A DNA stretch of 64,000 nt from Bacteroidia bacterium (GTDB taxonomy: Bacteria; Bacteroidota; Bacteroidia; Chitinophagales; Chitinophagaceae), in the NCBI GenBank assembly GCA_030426665.1, contig JAUHYD010000002.1, positions 1 through 64,000 on the forward strand, written 5' to 3'. The translations under genes were made by a program, and so were the position numbers. The notes beneath the pieces were generated by a model. The model made no database searches. It was not told the origin of the DNA and saw only the letters and a program-made list of their open reading frames with translations. The number at the start of each line of letters is the position of its first letter. Within the stretch, counting starts at the first letter, position 1. Shown one piece after another: positions 9,019 through 17,873 of this stretch.

Positions 9019-9270
9019 TTGTTTTTTCTATTTGTATTGCAAAATAAAACTTCGATTTAAATATGGTGCAAAGATGTAGCCACGAAAGATAAGGTGCGAT
9101 TATCAAAAGCGACAACAGATAGAGGATTTGAGACAAAAAGGTGTCGACGTGTAACCTTGTTCGGCACAAAAAATTTATGGGAGGCTTCTATTCCAGGGGG
9201 CTTTTCAGACTTACAGCCACACAATCCGGATTTATTGCGGCCTAAGTCCTACGTGCCCTACGCACCGATG

Positions 9271-9891
9271 TCAACAGTTCTGGTACTTCCAGTGACGGCT
9301 CTTGCCTTCCGCTATCCACTCTACAGCCTGTACCATACGTTTAGTGCGAGTCGTTTCGGTTTTGGCGTCCTCCAGCCAGTCTATATATTCTTTCTTCTTA
9401 GCGTAGGTGAAGTTCTTAAAGACTGTTGCTGCTTCTTTGTTGTTTTTGAGCGCAGCGGCAAAGTCTGCCGGAGTTTTAAGTGCTTTCTTTTCAGCTTCCG
9501 TAGTCTTGATGGTAGCCCGCTTTACGCCGGCCTCATTCAGTTTCATCGCCTCTTTTATATACTTTTTCAGTACGCTATCCTTAGGAAGGTCTTTCACGTC
9601 AGATATTTTACCGATGCCGCCCATTTCGTTTTTTGCTGTGAGCGTAAGTATATTTTCAGTATCAGCCATATTAGCAGCGTACCAAAATGTGAATGAGCAG
9701 TGCTGCTTAAAAGCTGCCATGCTTAACATTAGCTTTCCCTTGTATTCGAAATTAGGAAAGCTCCATTTCCATGTTTCCACTACATCGGGGCATACTGTAT
9801 GTATCAATTCCCGTAGGTGTGTCAGTATCGGTTTTGCAAAGTCGGCAGACTTATCAATATAGGCATCTATTCGTGCGTCGTGTGTGCTCAT
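9271..9891 (-). CDS. DUF1801-YdeI/OmdA fusion protein
   Basis: A 206-residue protein joining two domains that occur separately in the neighbouring genes. Residues about 1-120 are DUF1801 (ETWKWSFPNFEYKGKLM core, FTFWYAA). Residues about 130-206 are the OmdA/YdeI C-terminal region (FAAALKNNKEAATVFKNF, YIDWLEDAKTETTRTKRM). This architecture occurs elsewhere as a YdeI family type. Function is unknown; the juxtaposition of the separate and fused forms suggests that the two domains act together. A long open frame on the opposite strand here (9094-9696) is regarded as a shadow. Confidence 0.85.
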   Translation of the reverse strand: MSTHDARIDAYIDKSADFAKPILTHLRELIHTVCPDVVETWKWSFPNFEYKGKLMLSMAAFKQHCSFTFWYAANMADTENILTLTAKNEMGGIGKISDVKDLPKDSVLKKYIKEAMKLNEAGVKRATIKTTEAEKKALKTPADFAAALKNNKEAATVFKNFTYAKKKEYIDWLEDAKTETTRTKRMVQAVEWIAEGKSRHWKYQNC

Positions 9892-10189
9892 GTTACATTG
9901 GTTTGTTGCTGGGAAGAATAAATTTACAAATGCTGGTTTAAAAAAGGAATAATGCGGTCAATAATAGTTTGGTGCGCGCTTACGTGTCCGTTTAGCCCTT
10001 AAAAAAAATTTATCCGAATCAGAGCGAAACGACGTGTGGTGACATTACTCTAGTTGTCACTGAATCCCCTGCTATAGACAAGGTGAGGAACACAGGGTTT
10101 TGTCAGAAATTGCCTTTAGCCGGAAATCGGTAAGGGCGCATGTCGCTTACTCAAGTATACAAAGCGACGTTGCAGCTTCATTCATATCG

Positions 10190-11140
10190 TCAATAGTAAC
10201 TATACTCATAGGTTGTCACCGATTTCAGGAACAGTTTTTTACAGGAAGGATAACCACTTCCTGCATGATATACCCACTTTTTTCTTCTTAATCCTCTATT
10301 GTTGTACTTTATTGTTTTTTTTGCTTCGGGATATCCGGGATTGCTGAAATGGTCGTAGAATACTTCACTTATTAACTGATTCTTATCGTCGAAAGTATAA
10401 CTGTGAGTATGTTGAAGTTGCAGTTCATGTGAACGTGTGCCCCATATACTGTCGGCTACCCTGTTCTCAAAGTCATCATAAATTGCTGTGTACTTATCGG
10501 TAAGCACGCATTGACCATTGCGGTATTCATATTTGTACGTAGCCGTTTTGCTGCCCGCCTGGTTATAAACGTTTGAATCTATTCTATATAATTCGGTATA
10601 AAGTTTATAACTTTTTTTCAGCACAATCTGATTGTTGGTATTGTAGGTCCTTATTACCCTGTCAACATTGTAGCCCGGATTAAATATCTCTATCAGGTTT
10701 CCGTTTTCATCATAGCTTGCTGCCATATTAATGACCGGAGAATGACCCTCTTCCGTCCCGAATGTGTGGGTTCTCAACCCTTTGTCGTTGTATTTATGTT
10801 GCTCCACATAAACGAGAGAACCATCGGAGTAGTGCTTGGTCTCGATTACCAGCCCTGTAGTATCTGTACTGTCAACATCGTAGCTATAGCTGGCAAATCC
10901 CCGCACCGGTTCCGCATTATCTTCAACGACATCTTTGAAATCTATTACTTTGCCATTTTTATCAAAAGTGAGCGCAAATAAACCTCGCTTTATACCATCA
11001 GCGTCCTTGCTGTATTCTTTATACGATCGAATCTTATTTTGCTTTACAAAGTTGGAGTCATTAAATGTATTTACGTAGGGTTGTCCAGACCCATGAGTTT
11101 GAATAAAAAGTGCAGTTAATAACAATAGGGAATACTTCAT
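10190..11140 (-). CDS. Secreted protein with YD-like repeats
   Basis: A 316-residue protein with a signal peptide (MKYSLLLLTALFIQTHGSGQ, cleavage near residue 20). The mature part is made of about ten short strand-turn-strand units such as SYDENGNLIEI, KYNDKGLRT and YDVDSTDTTG, which resemble the YD repeats of Rhs-type surface proteins but without any toxin tip or Rhs core. It is probably an exported, periplasmic or cell-surface beta-structured protein. The gene is monocistronic. Function is not known. Confidence 0.7.
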   Translation of the reverse strand: MKYSLLLLTALFIQTHGSGQPYVNTFNDSNFVKQNKIRSYKEYSKDADGIKRGLFALTFDKNGKVIDFKDVVEDNAEPVRGFASYSYDVDSTDTTGLVIETKHYSDGSLVYVEQHKYNDKGLRTHTFGTEEGHSPVINMAASYDENGNLIEIFNPGYNVDRVIRTYNTNNQIVLKKSYKLYTELYRIDSNVYNQAGSKTATYKYEYRNGQCVLTDKYTAIYDDFENRVADSIWGTRSHELQLQHTHSYTFDDKNQLISEVFYDHFSNPGYPEAKKTIKYNNRGLRRKKWVYHAGSGYPSCKKLFLKSVTTYEYSYY

Positions 11141-11371
11141 TTTGAGATATTTGTGTGTTGACTGATTAACGTAACTTTATAGTTGGTCTGCCCTGATTTC
11201 GTTTTCGAAGTTAAATCAAATGATTGTATCTTACGTTTGAGCCAGTCAGCAAGCCGACACTATAGTTCAATTGTTGTCATGCAGAATGAATAAGTAACTC
11301 TGTTACACGTTACGCGTACTTATTTTCAGTTGATAAATAGTTTTTCACTCGATAAACAACAGTCTATACAT

Positions 11372-12904
11372 ATGTCATATTCTCCCAAAAACAGTGGGGC
11401 CATGTTACAGAGTACGCATGGCATAAAGGGCAATTTTGAGTTGGCAATGCCATGCAAAAAGAAAGGAATAGCGTTCTGTTGGCGCGATAATGACCCGATA
11501 GCTAACAAGTTTTGGGATGCACCTGATATACTACAATGGGGTGGTCCATATCGGATTGGCGAAGGCAAGATAGAAGGCGTTGCAATGATACAGGGCAATT
11601 ATGGCACAAAGGGCAACTTGGAACTTGTAGCCGTGGATAAAAACACCCTTGTCCATTATTGGCGAAATGATGATGGCGACAAGAGTTGGAATGGGCCATA
11701 CAAGATAGCTGACGGAGTGCAGGGAGTTCCATCATTGATACAGGCAGGAACAGGTAAAGGGTGTTTTGAAGTGGTGGTTGGGAAAGAGAAAGGTGGTGGT
11801 CTGTTGCATTTTCGAAGAGACAACAACAATAGACCGCTTGAATGGCGGCTTACAGAATCTTTCGGTAGTGGCGATGTCAGTGGGTGCTCGTTAATACAAT
11901 TGGATTTCGGCATAAGGTCCGGCGATTTAGAGTTGGTTGCGGTTGAGGGGAAAAGGCTCGTACACTATCGGCGTCCGGAAGGGATAAATAGCAGATGGGA
12001 AAACCGCACAGTGCTGGGGAAAGGTTTTACGGGAGCACCCGGTTTTATTCAGGCTGATTCATCCGGACTAATTGGCAATAGCAGGCGCAAAGTAACCTAC
12101 GAAATAGTTGTGCCATGTATATCCGGTGGGTTAGCACATTTCAGCCGTAAGCCAAATGTGGCCAACACTTCATCTTGGGTGCATAACGAAGATTTTGGTA
12201 GTGGGAGCTATACCGCGGTGTCACTCATACAGAGCAACTTCGGGAATGGCAACTTGGAGGTAGCGGCAGTAAAAGAAGATGGTAGTGCCGACCACTATTG
12301 GTGGAGTGCAGATGCCCAACCTAAATGGAATGGACCGGTTATCATTCCACAGCTCAAGCGGCTGCGGGTACACATAAAGGTACTGGTAGCACCAAGTTTT
12401 AGCATACAAGAGCATATGGACGCCACAAAAGAACTTTTTTATAAAATAGGCATCTCTGTTGAATACCCGACGATAGAAGAACTGGACATACCGGAACTAA
12501 TACCTTTGGCTGTTTCCAACCAAGAATATGGCTCTATCCGCAATATGTCTGAAGGTCAGAAGTTGCTCTATGAAAACAGAAATAATGTGAGCGGCAATGA
12601 TGTAGTAGTCTATTTTGTCGAATTGGAAACAATACACATAGACGGTGACAATGACCAAAGTACAATTGGTGGCAAGGCTACACACCCCATAGGTAAGCCT
12701 TCGGCCGTAGTCACTAAATATGCCACGATTTGGGCCATGGCACATGAGCTGGGACACCTGCTGGGTATTAGCAAACACAACCAATCGGACGATATGCTCA
12801 TGTTCGAGTCAGGCGGTTCGCTATACACGATTACGCCACTAATTTCAGATGACGAGGCAAAGAAAATGCTAAAGAGTAGATTGTTAGAAGAGCCAAAGTG
12901 TTGA
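11372..12904 (+). CDS. Beta-propeller lectin-like protein fused to a metzincin-type protease
   Basis: A 510-residue protein in two parts. Residues about 1-325 carry five or more ~55-residue repeats with the pattern 'G.LVHYWRND...WNGPYKI...G.P.LIQ...GNLELVAV', as in PLL/tectonin-like sugar-binding propellers. Residues about 330-510 hold a zinc-protease motif H458-E-L-G-H462-L-L-G-I-S-K-H469 followed by a Met-turn-like DDMLM (Met475/477). The spacing to the third His is one residue longer than the standard metzincin HExxHxxGxxH. No signal peptide, lipobox or T9SS tail is visible. ATG 11372 is chosen; an in-frame TTG lies at 11330. Likely role is a sugar-targeted protease, but its route out of the cell is unexplained. 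Confidence 0.75.
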   Translation: MSYSPKNSGAMLQSTHGIKGNFELAMPCKKKGIAFCWRDNDPIANKFWDAPDILQWGGPYRIGEGKIEGVAMIQGNYGTKGNLELVAVDKNTLVHYWRNDDGDKSWNGPYKIADGVQGVPSLIQAGTGKGCFEVVVGKEKGGGLLHFRRDNNNRPLEWRLTESFGSGDVSGCSLIQLDFGIRSGDLELVAVEGKRLVHYRRPEGINSRWENRTVLGKGFTGAPGFIQADSSGLIGNSRRKVTYEIVVPCISGGLAHFSRKPNVANTSSWVHNEDFGSGSYTAVSLIQSNFGNGNLEVAAVKEDGSADHYWWSADAQPKWNGPVIIPQLKRLRVHIKVLVAPSFSIQEHMDATKELFYKIGISVEYPTIEELDIPELIPLAVSNQEYGSIRNMSEGQKLLYENRNNVSGNDVVVYFVELETIHIDGDNDQSTIGGKATHPIGKPSAVVTKYATIWAMAHELGHLLGISKHNQSDDMLMFESGGSLYTITPLISDDEAKKMLKSRLLEEPKC

Positions 12905-13143
12905 TAGAAAGTTGACATGATAGCTTTCAAGTGTGCACAAAAAGTCAGTCGCTTTTTTTGCTCGCCTGCCCTTGATACGAGCGGTGCATGGTCAATAGTT
13001 CTGTCAGTTGCTCGTTCACACCTCGTGAAACAAAAGAATGAGATCTCCTGTCACAGATGGCATGCGATTACGCAATAAATTAAAACCTAATAGACGTAAT
13101 ATAATCCATGATTATCCGTTTCATTATATACAATGCTATAACA

Positions 13144-13617
13144 ATGAGAAAATCCCTACTCCTTCTTTGTTTCTCGTCATATCTCTTTTCTGCTTGCTGC
13201 AGAAAAGTTGATTGTACAGAGCGACACACAATTCCGATATCGTTTGTCGGCTTTTCGCCAGAGGAATTAGACACAATTTACACCACCGGATATGAACGAG
13301 GTTCTGCTTTCACCAATGTTGTAAAAGACAAACTACGAGATTCTGTTCAGGAAGATGGCAGCAACTACATACTGATGCATGAATATCCGTCTGGTCTCAA
13401 TACTGGTGAAAGCGACAACAGTTTGTATGACCTTTATGAATGGGAATTGTACATACCGTCAGTTAATCGAACAATACGCATATTCAACTATCAATACGCC
13501 AAAATCAAATGTAGTGCCTGCTATCCGGTCGAACGTGCAGATAGAATAGTTTCGCTCAATACCTGCAACGTAAATGATAGTGTCATGCGTGCGCGTGACG
13601 TGGTTGTTTACAGGTAG
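13144..13617 (+). CDS. Putative lipoprotein, unknown function
   Basis: A 157-residue protein with a short lipoprotein signal peptide: MRKSLLLLCFSSYLFSACC, lipobox L-F-S-A-C at residues 14-18, so it is probably anchored in a membrane by Cys18. The mature part has no recognisable domain but several further cysteines (CC, C near 22, and CSAC near 131-134) that could pair in the periplasm. The ATG at 13144 is chosen because it puts the signal peptide at the N-terminus; an upstream in-frame ATG at 13108 would bury it. Convergent with the large cell-surface gene downstream, with a strong hairpin between them. Confidence 0.65.
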   Translation: MRKSLLLLCFSSYLFSACCRKVDCTERHTIPISFVGFSPEELDTIYTTGYERGSAFTNVVKDKLRDSVQEDGSNYILMHEYPSGLNTGESDNSLYDLYEWELYIPSVNRTIRIFNYQYAKIKCSACYPVERADRIVSLNTCNVNDSVMRARDVVVYR

Positions 13618-13682
13618 CGCACATTTAAACTACCAACGGTTACTCATTTACGATAAGCAAGCTGCACAATCCGAAATTATTT

Positions 13683-13717
13683 CCATAGCCGACCCGCAGA
13701 ATGAGGGTCGGCTATGG
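13683..13717. terminator. Bidirectional hairpin between convergent genes
   Basis: A perfect 13-bp stem (ccatagccgaccc at 13683-13695 with its complement at 13705-13717) around a 9-nt loop, placed between two converging genes. The T tract on either side is weak, so termination is likely but not certain. Confidence 0.6.
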
Positions 13718-13735
13718 CTTTCGCTTGTTTCTTCA

Positions 13736-16345
13736 CTATTGTATAAGAACCTTTGCGGTGTAGCGTTCATTTTCGGTAGTTACCGAAACATAGTATATAC
13801 CCGGTGGTTGGTCAAGCATTATCGTTTGTTTCGCATTTGTAGTGCTTGTGGTCTGTCTCACTTTAGTACCCAATACATTTGTGACAACAATGTGTGTCGT
13901 TTTTGTTTCAGCGGCCGATAGTAGTACCGTGAATGTACCCGTATTCGGATTGGGGAATACTTGCAATGTCGGTTCGGGGTTGCTGGCTATCGGGTTTATC
14001 GCCAGTGGACAGTCTGCCGAGTCGCGCACTTTTATACGATACTTCGATGAGGCTGTACCACAACTATTGGTAACGGTGTACACGATTGTATCGTATCCCG
14101 GAGTTATGCCGGTAATCACGCCCGTTGCAGATACTACGGCAACTGTTGTCGTAAGACTTGTCCAAACCCCACCACCGGTGGCGCAATAAAGTGTATCTGT
14201 GCGTCCGGGGCATACACTATCTACACCGGTAATAGGAGCTACCAGCAGCGAAGTGCCTACATTGACGGTGACAGTCGTTGTGGCCGTACCACAGCTATTT
14301 GTGACGCTATAGGAAATAACCGTAGTGCCTGCAGAAATGCCCGCTACCACGCCCGTAGAAGATATGGTGCCTACAGATGGGGTGCTGCTGCTCCATGTGC
14401 CGCCTGTCGTGGCGTTGCTCAGCGAGGTAGTCAGTCCGATGCATGCAGAGGTGACGCCTGTTATCGTGCCGGCATCGGCTGCCGGTGTAACGGTAACCAC
14501 TACAGAGACGGTACAGCCCGATGCGGTGTACGATATCACCGCTGTACCTGCGCTCACCCCGGTAACAACCCCGGTTGACGAAACGGTTGCGATGCCGGTG
14601 GTTGCTGAGTTCCATGTTCCTCCCGGCGTAGCATCGGCCAATGTTGTTGTAGCGCCTACACACACTATGGGCGTACCTGTAATTGGCAATGTACCGCAGG
14701 GTAAGTTGCCGAAAATATACTGTCCGGCTATACCAGCGAGTGCAATACCGGCTGTGGGAGTAGAGGTGTAGGGCGAAGACGCATTGGTGGTGGTCAATGA
14801 GGTTGCCAGCCACGCGCTTCCTGAGTATTTCTGCGTAACAAATGATGCATTGCTGCCTCCTAATATGTCAACAGCATTGTAGGTGGCTTTGGGAGTAATT
14901 GTTGCAGGTCCCGTCGGGCTATAGGTAGATATTGTCCAATAATGGTTGGCCATATTAGCACTCGTGAGTCCCGATGTTGCCACGTTCGGATGCAACCCAT
15001 TCGTGGTTTTTAGCCCGATGCTGCCTCCGCTGCCCGCAGGGCTGAGCGTCAGTGCCATGGGTGCATAATTAACATCGCCCACTTCATAGTTTATGGATGT
15101 AACACCTGCTATTGTCTTTATCAGGGTCCCGTTCACATAACTGGTGGCACCGGCACCGGTAACAGCTCCTGCTGTTCCGGGTGTTGTCATTGTATTTGTG
15201 CCGGTATTTAATATGCCTGAAGAAAAGGCAAGTACACCGGTAGTCGCTTCAGAATGGGAGAGTGTAACTCCGGCACTATTGTTAATCGTCATCACAGACG
15301 GGCTGACGAGCGATGCGGGCAGGTATGCGCCTGTGAGTTGCGGAGCGGTGCCATTGAATGTATAGTTGGCGTTGTTGTTGAAGGTCGTGGTGCCGGTTGT
15401 AACAATAGCGCCGTTTATGCCGGTAGGGTGTGCTACTACCAATGTAGCCAGACTACTGAGTGTAAACGTCCTTGTGCCATTGACTACAAATGCTGCGGGA
15501 CATATCAGTGTGCCATTTACGGTGAGTCCGTAAGCAGACGTTCCGGTAGTGGTGCTGAAGTTGCCTGCCAGTTGTGCCGTGCAGCCTGCATCGACAAACA
15601 CATTTGTTTTGGACCAGGTGCCGGTACTCGTATTGTCAATAGACATAACACCGGAAGCTGTGGGTAATGCAAAGTGTATCTCATTAGTACATCCTGCGCC
15701 GGTATTGGTGGAACTACACGTGCCGCTATAGCTGCCGTTTCCCTTGATGTTGTGCAGTAAATCAGCTCCGGCGCCACCGGCAACGAACGAACCACCGGTC
15801 ATTGTAAATGATCCATTTGTGTTCCAGGTAACGGTGCTTGACGCACCCGAAGTAGCCACACTACCGCCGGACATCGTGAATGGTCCATTGACAGTCATAT
15901 TAAGATCGGTGCTGCTCGCTACAGAGCTAATGGTTCCGGTTGCTACATCGACGCTACCGTTAACGGTGACATTTGCCGTTGTGCCCGCTCCGCCAAGGCT
16001 GAAGGTGCCGCCACTCATGTTGAGATTGCCGTGAATAGTTATCGTAAAAGTACTGCCCGCACCCGACATAGAAAGGGTACCACCTGTAGCAAAGGTGACG
16101 GTTACGGCCGATGCTGATGCTGTTCCGACAGTCCATGTGCCCGACGAAGGCAATGTCATCGACTTATTGACGGTCCAGGTATCGCCCGGAGTAGTAAATG
16201 AGGTTGGCGCGGAACTTCCGTCGCTCCAGTTAGACAGGGTGTTTATCGCTCCGGCAGATACAGTAGTCCATGCGGTAGCAAAGCCTTGTTGCGAAATAGT
16301 ACAAAGTAACAGACTGCATAAAATAAATTTTATTGAAAATTTCAT
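13736..16345 (-). CDS. T9SS-secreted surface protein with Ig-like (Big_2) repeats
   Basis: An 869-residue secreted protein. It has a signal peptide (residues 1-23, ending GFA), then about 400 residues of Gly/Ser/Thr-rich strand repeats resembling a beta-helix (repeated 'TMSGGSF', 'LNMSGGTF'). Three Big_2-type Ig-like domains follow at about 555-790, each with 'GGTWSSSTPSVGTISSTGVV.G.SAGT.VISY'. It ends in a type A T9SS sorting domain from about 800 (LQVFPNPNTGTFTV ... YYVSV ... AKVLIQ). It would be exported by Sec, then by T9SS to the cell surface or medium. GC content is visibly higher than in adjacent genes. The repeated blocks suggest adhesion or matrix function, which is inference. Confidence 0.85.
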   Translation of the reverse strand: MKFSIKFILCSLLLCTISQQGFATAWTTVSAGAINTLSNWSDGSSAPTSFTTPGDTWTVNKSMTLPSSGTWTVGTASASAVTVTFATGGTLSMSGAGSTFTITIHGNLNMSGGTFSLGGAGTTANVTVNGSVDVATGTISSVASSTDLNMTVNGPFTMSGGSVATSGASSTVTWNTNGSFTMTGGSFVAGGAGADLLHNIKGNGSYSGTCSSTNTGAGCTNEIHFALPTASGVMSIDNTSTGTWSKTNVFVDAGCTAQLAGNFSTTTGTSAYGLTVNGTLICPAAFVVNGTRTFTLSSLATLVVAHPTGINGAIVTTGTTTFNNNANYTFNGTAPQLTGAYLPASLVSPSVMTINNSAGVTLSHSEATTGVLAFSSGILNTGTNTMTTPGTAGAVTGAGATSYVNGTLIKTIAGVTSINYEVGDVNYAPMALTLSPAGSGGSIGLKTTNGLHPNVATSGLTSANMANHYWTISTYSPTGPATITPKATYNAVDILGGSNASFVTQKYSGSAWLATSLTTTNASSPYTSTPTAGIALAGIAGQYIFGNLPCGTLPITGTPIVCVGATTTLADATPGGTWNSATTGIATVSSTGVVTGVSAGTAVISYTASGCTVSVVVTVTPAADAGTITGVTSACIGLTTSLSNATTGGTWSSSTPSVGTISSTGVVAGISAGTTVISYSVTNSCGTATTTVTVNVGTSLLVAPITGVDSVCPGRTDTLYCATGGGVWTSLTTTVAVVSATGVITGITPGYDTIVYTVTNSCGTASSKYRIKVRDSADCPLAINPIASNPEPTLQVFPNPNTGTFTVLLSAAETKTTHIVVTNVLGTKVRQTTSTTNAKQTIMLDQPPGIYYVSVTTENERYTAKVLIQ

Positions 16346-16490
16346 AATCGCTACTATTTAAAATGTCAAGGTATAGAACGTCTTCTAAAAGTATAAATAA
16401 TATCCCATATAAATAAAAATTTATCCATAAAAAATTAACGAATAAAAGAGGTTATTGCTAATAGCAGGTCTCAGATTAGGTTAGCAGGGT

Positions 16491-16532
16491 ACTTGCTGCT
16501 GTATGGCTGAGTTGAGACACTTTGACCAAGGG
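16491..16532 (+). repeat. Double-hairpin repeat, degenerate copy
   Basis: Only the linker (tgctgtatggc), a mutated second hairpin (tgagttg-aga-cactttg) and the tail accaaggg remain. Recognised by alignment to the better copies at 17016 and 35731. Confidence 0.5.
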
Positions 16533-16882
16533 AGGCGCAATGCGCAACATTTTTCTTTTTGCACATGCTGGAATTGATAATCAATTATTTACACTGCTTT
16601 TTGCCTTTCAAAATTGCGCATTCTTTGCTCACTTCTTGCTGGTGTGCACGGGCAAAAATAAATGTGATGGGCGATAGCCGAAGTGGTGACAATATCATAA
16701 TAACAGGGTTTTGGCGGTATAGAATTATACCTCAAAAACCAAGCCAAAAAATATTGTTGACACGATAGGTCTTCTACAGCAGATACTATCGGTACGTTCA
16801 ACGACCGGTGGTGAGTGATTCTGAATTATCGCCAGACCCAAAAGACTACCATCGTACAGGGCACTAGAGGAAAACTATTGGA

Positions 16883-16951
16883 CCAGACGGGGTTGTTACG
16901 TAAGTGCGACGCTTGCTGCAGTATAGACGAAGGGAGACTTCGACCAGTGGG
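16883..16951 (+). repeat. Double-hairpin repeat
   Basis: First hairpin partly decayed (gtaagtg-cga-cgcttgc), 11-nt spacer tgcagtataga, second hairpin cgaag/cttcg, tail accagtgggg. Same orientation as the copy 70 bp downstream. Confidence 0.7.
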
Positions 16952-16989
16952 GGGCATTCGTCGGTCAGAAACCGACTACCGTTCATGCC

Positions 16990-17086
16990 GTAGGTATAAC
17001 CTACCGCAAACACAGCCAGACGGGATTGTTACGCAAGCGCGACGCTTGCTGCAGTATGGACGAATGGAGACCCTTCGACCAGTGGG
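16990..17086 (+). repeat. Double-hairpin repeat with extended 5' part, upstream of the CdiI-like gene
   Basis: Hairpin 1 at 17033-17049 (gcaagcg-cga-cgcttgc), an 11-nt spacer at 17050-17060 (tgcagtatgga), hairpin 2 at 17061-17077 (cgaatgg-aga-cccttcg), tail accagtggg to 17086. A 5' extension (taggtataacctaccgcaaa...) is shared with the copy at 17667, so the CdiI-like gene is bracketed by direct repeats. Confidence 0.8.
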
Positions 17087-17112
17087 AGGATAATAGGCTT
17101 TCGAGCCTTGAT

Positions 17113-17152
17113 GTCGGCGGGTCTCCCGCAGAAAAAGCGGGAAGACCCGCCG
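17113..17152. repeat. Long GC-rich hairpin, copy 1
   Basis: The arms gtcggcgggtctcccgc and gcgggaagacccgccga pair over about 17 positions around a gaaaaa-type loop. A second copy at 40271-40306 keeps the outer arms and the flanking ttttccgtcct but has a different, still self-complementary, inner stem. It may act as a terminator, but no T tract follows. Confidence 0.7.
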
Positions 17153-17223
17153 AGGACGGAAAAGGCTGTTAAAACGGGTGTAAATTAAGGCGTAAAAGTA
17201 ACCAACACACCAATGCAATAATT

Positions 17224-17670
17224 ATGAGATATGCAACTATATATCAAATAAAAGACAAGTTGATATTTTGCTCTAACGCGCAAACGGTAGATCATTTAAG
17301 TTTGGTTGTCGCACCTTATATTCATTTGTCAAGAGAAGCCGATGCTGATGTAATTGCTGCAACTCTCAAGAAAGTCATTGAAGCCAATCAAACTGATTTG
17401 CCACATCCTAAACAAAATGAATGGGCGGATCGTGCCCAAAAGCATCTTGAGAACACAGGGATAAAGTCGATGTCTGTTATGCGTAAGAAAGTTATTGTTT
17501 GTCATGTAACAGAAAAAGGGGATGAATTTGTTTTTACCCCTACAACTAAGGAGGGCACTAAAGGTGCATTTTTACATGTTATAGAAGAAAATATAATTAT
17601 TGATAACAAATCGTCACCCGATCATATAGCAAAAGCAATAAAAGAAGCACTTCGATTGAGTGAGCGGTAG
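17224..17670 (+). CDS. CdiI-like immunity protein (DUF1436 type)
   Basis: A 148-residue cytoplasmic protein whose layout follows the DUF1436/CdiI immunity family: 'PYIHLSREADADVIAATL' near residues 30-50, then 'DLPHP', then 'GIKSMSVMRKKV' and 'EKGDEFVFTPTTKEGTKGAF' (about 95-125), and the closing 'IIIDNKSSPDHIAKAIKEAL'. Such proteins neutralise the toxic tip of contact-dependent growth inhibition (CdiA) proteins. No CdiA-like toxin or two-partner secretion gene is present, so this is an orphan immunity gene. It is flanked by direct copies of the double-hairpin repeat, and its stop lies inside the right one. Family call from motif order only. Confidence 0.65.
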   Translation: MRYATIYQIKDKLIFCSNAQTVDHLSLVVAPYIHLSREADADVIAATLKKVIEANQTDLPHPKQNEWADRAQKHLENTGIKSMSVMRKKVIVCHVTEKGDEFVFTPTTKEGTKGAFLHVIEENIIIDNKSSPDHIAKAIKEALRLSER

Positions 17671-17778
17671 GGGTACAACCTACTGCAAACACAGCCAAAC
17701 GGGATTGTTAGCAAGCGCGACGCTTGCTGCTGTATGGACGAAGGGAGACCCGACCAGTGGGGGACTTCGACCAGTGGG
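17667..17778 (+). repeat. Double-hairpin repeat, downstream of the CdiI-like gene
   Basis: Hairpin 1 at 17711-17727 (gcaagcg-cga-cgcttgc), 11-nt spacer 17728-17738 (tgctgtatgga), second hairpin shortened on its 3' side, and a duplicated tail (…accagtgggggacttcgaccagtggg). The upstream extension matches the copy at 16990. It overlaps the last codons of the immunity gene. Confidence 0.75.
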
Positions 17779-17829
17779 TACCTATTCCTTTCTTGCATTA
17801 TTTATAGGATTTCTTCCGATTGTTTTAAC

Positions 17830-17873
17830 AGACGTACGCCAAGCAACTATTATTTTTGACTACGCTTAGCTGG
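17830..17873 (+). repeat. Second repeat family (GTAGTC type), partial copy
   Basis: Shares gacgtacgccaagc, the AT-rich middle and tgactacg with the copies at 19267 and 23533, but lacks the 5' arm. It ends at the stop codon of the following minus-strand gene. Confidence 0.6.

Larger units (their letters stand above)
16346..17223. other. Repeat-rich intergenic region, no gene
   Basis: About 880 bases with no supported gene. It holds a degenerate (16491-16532) and two good copies (16883-16951, 17016-17086) of the double-hairpin repeat, and a long GC-rich hairpin (17113-17152). An inverted repeat pairs aatgcgcaa near 16537-16545 with ttgcgcatt near 16613-16621. Short frames here (for example 16559-16768) have no coding character. 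Confidence 0.6.

Noticed and set aside
9094-9696. 200-codon open frame on the plus strand
   Set aside because: It lies antisense to the well-supported DUF1801-OmdA gene and has no domain-like features.
14307-14813. 168-codon minus-strand frame rich in His, Arg, Tyr
   Set aside because: Out-of-frame reading of the repetitive Ig-like region of the large T9SS cargo; composition is that of a shifted Gly/Thr-rich gene.
16559-16768. 69-codon frame in the gap after the large T9SS cargo
   Set aside because: No domain or signal features, and it overlaps an inverted repeat.
16883-17778. CRISPR array or integron attC sites
   Set aside because: Repeats are too few per locus, irregularly spaced and separated by genes, with no cas genes. 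They lack attC boxes (RYYYAAC/GTTRRRY) and no integron integrase is present.
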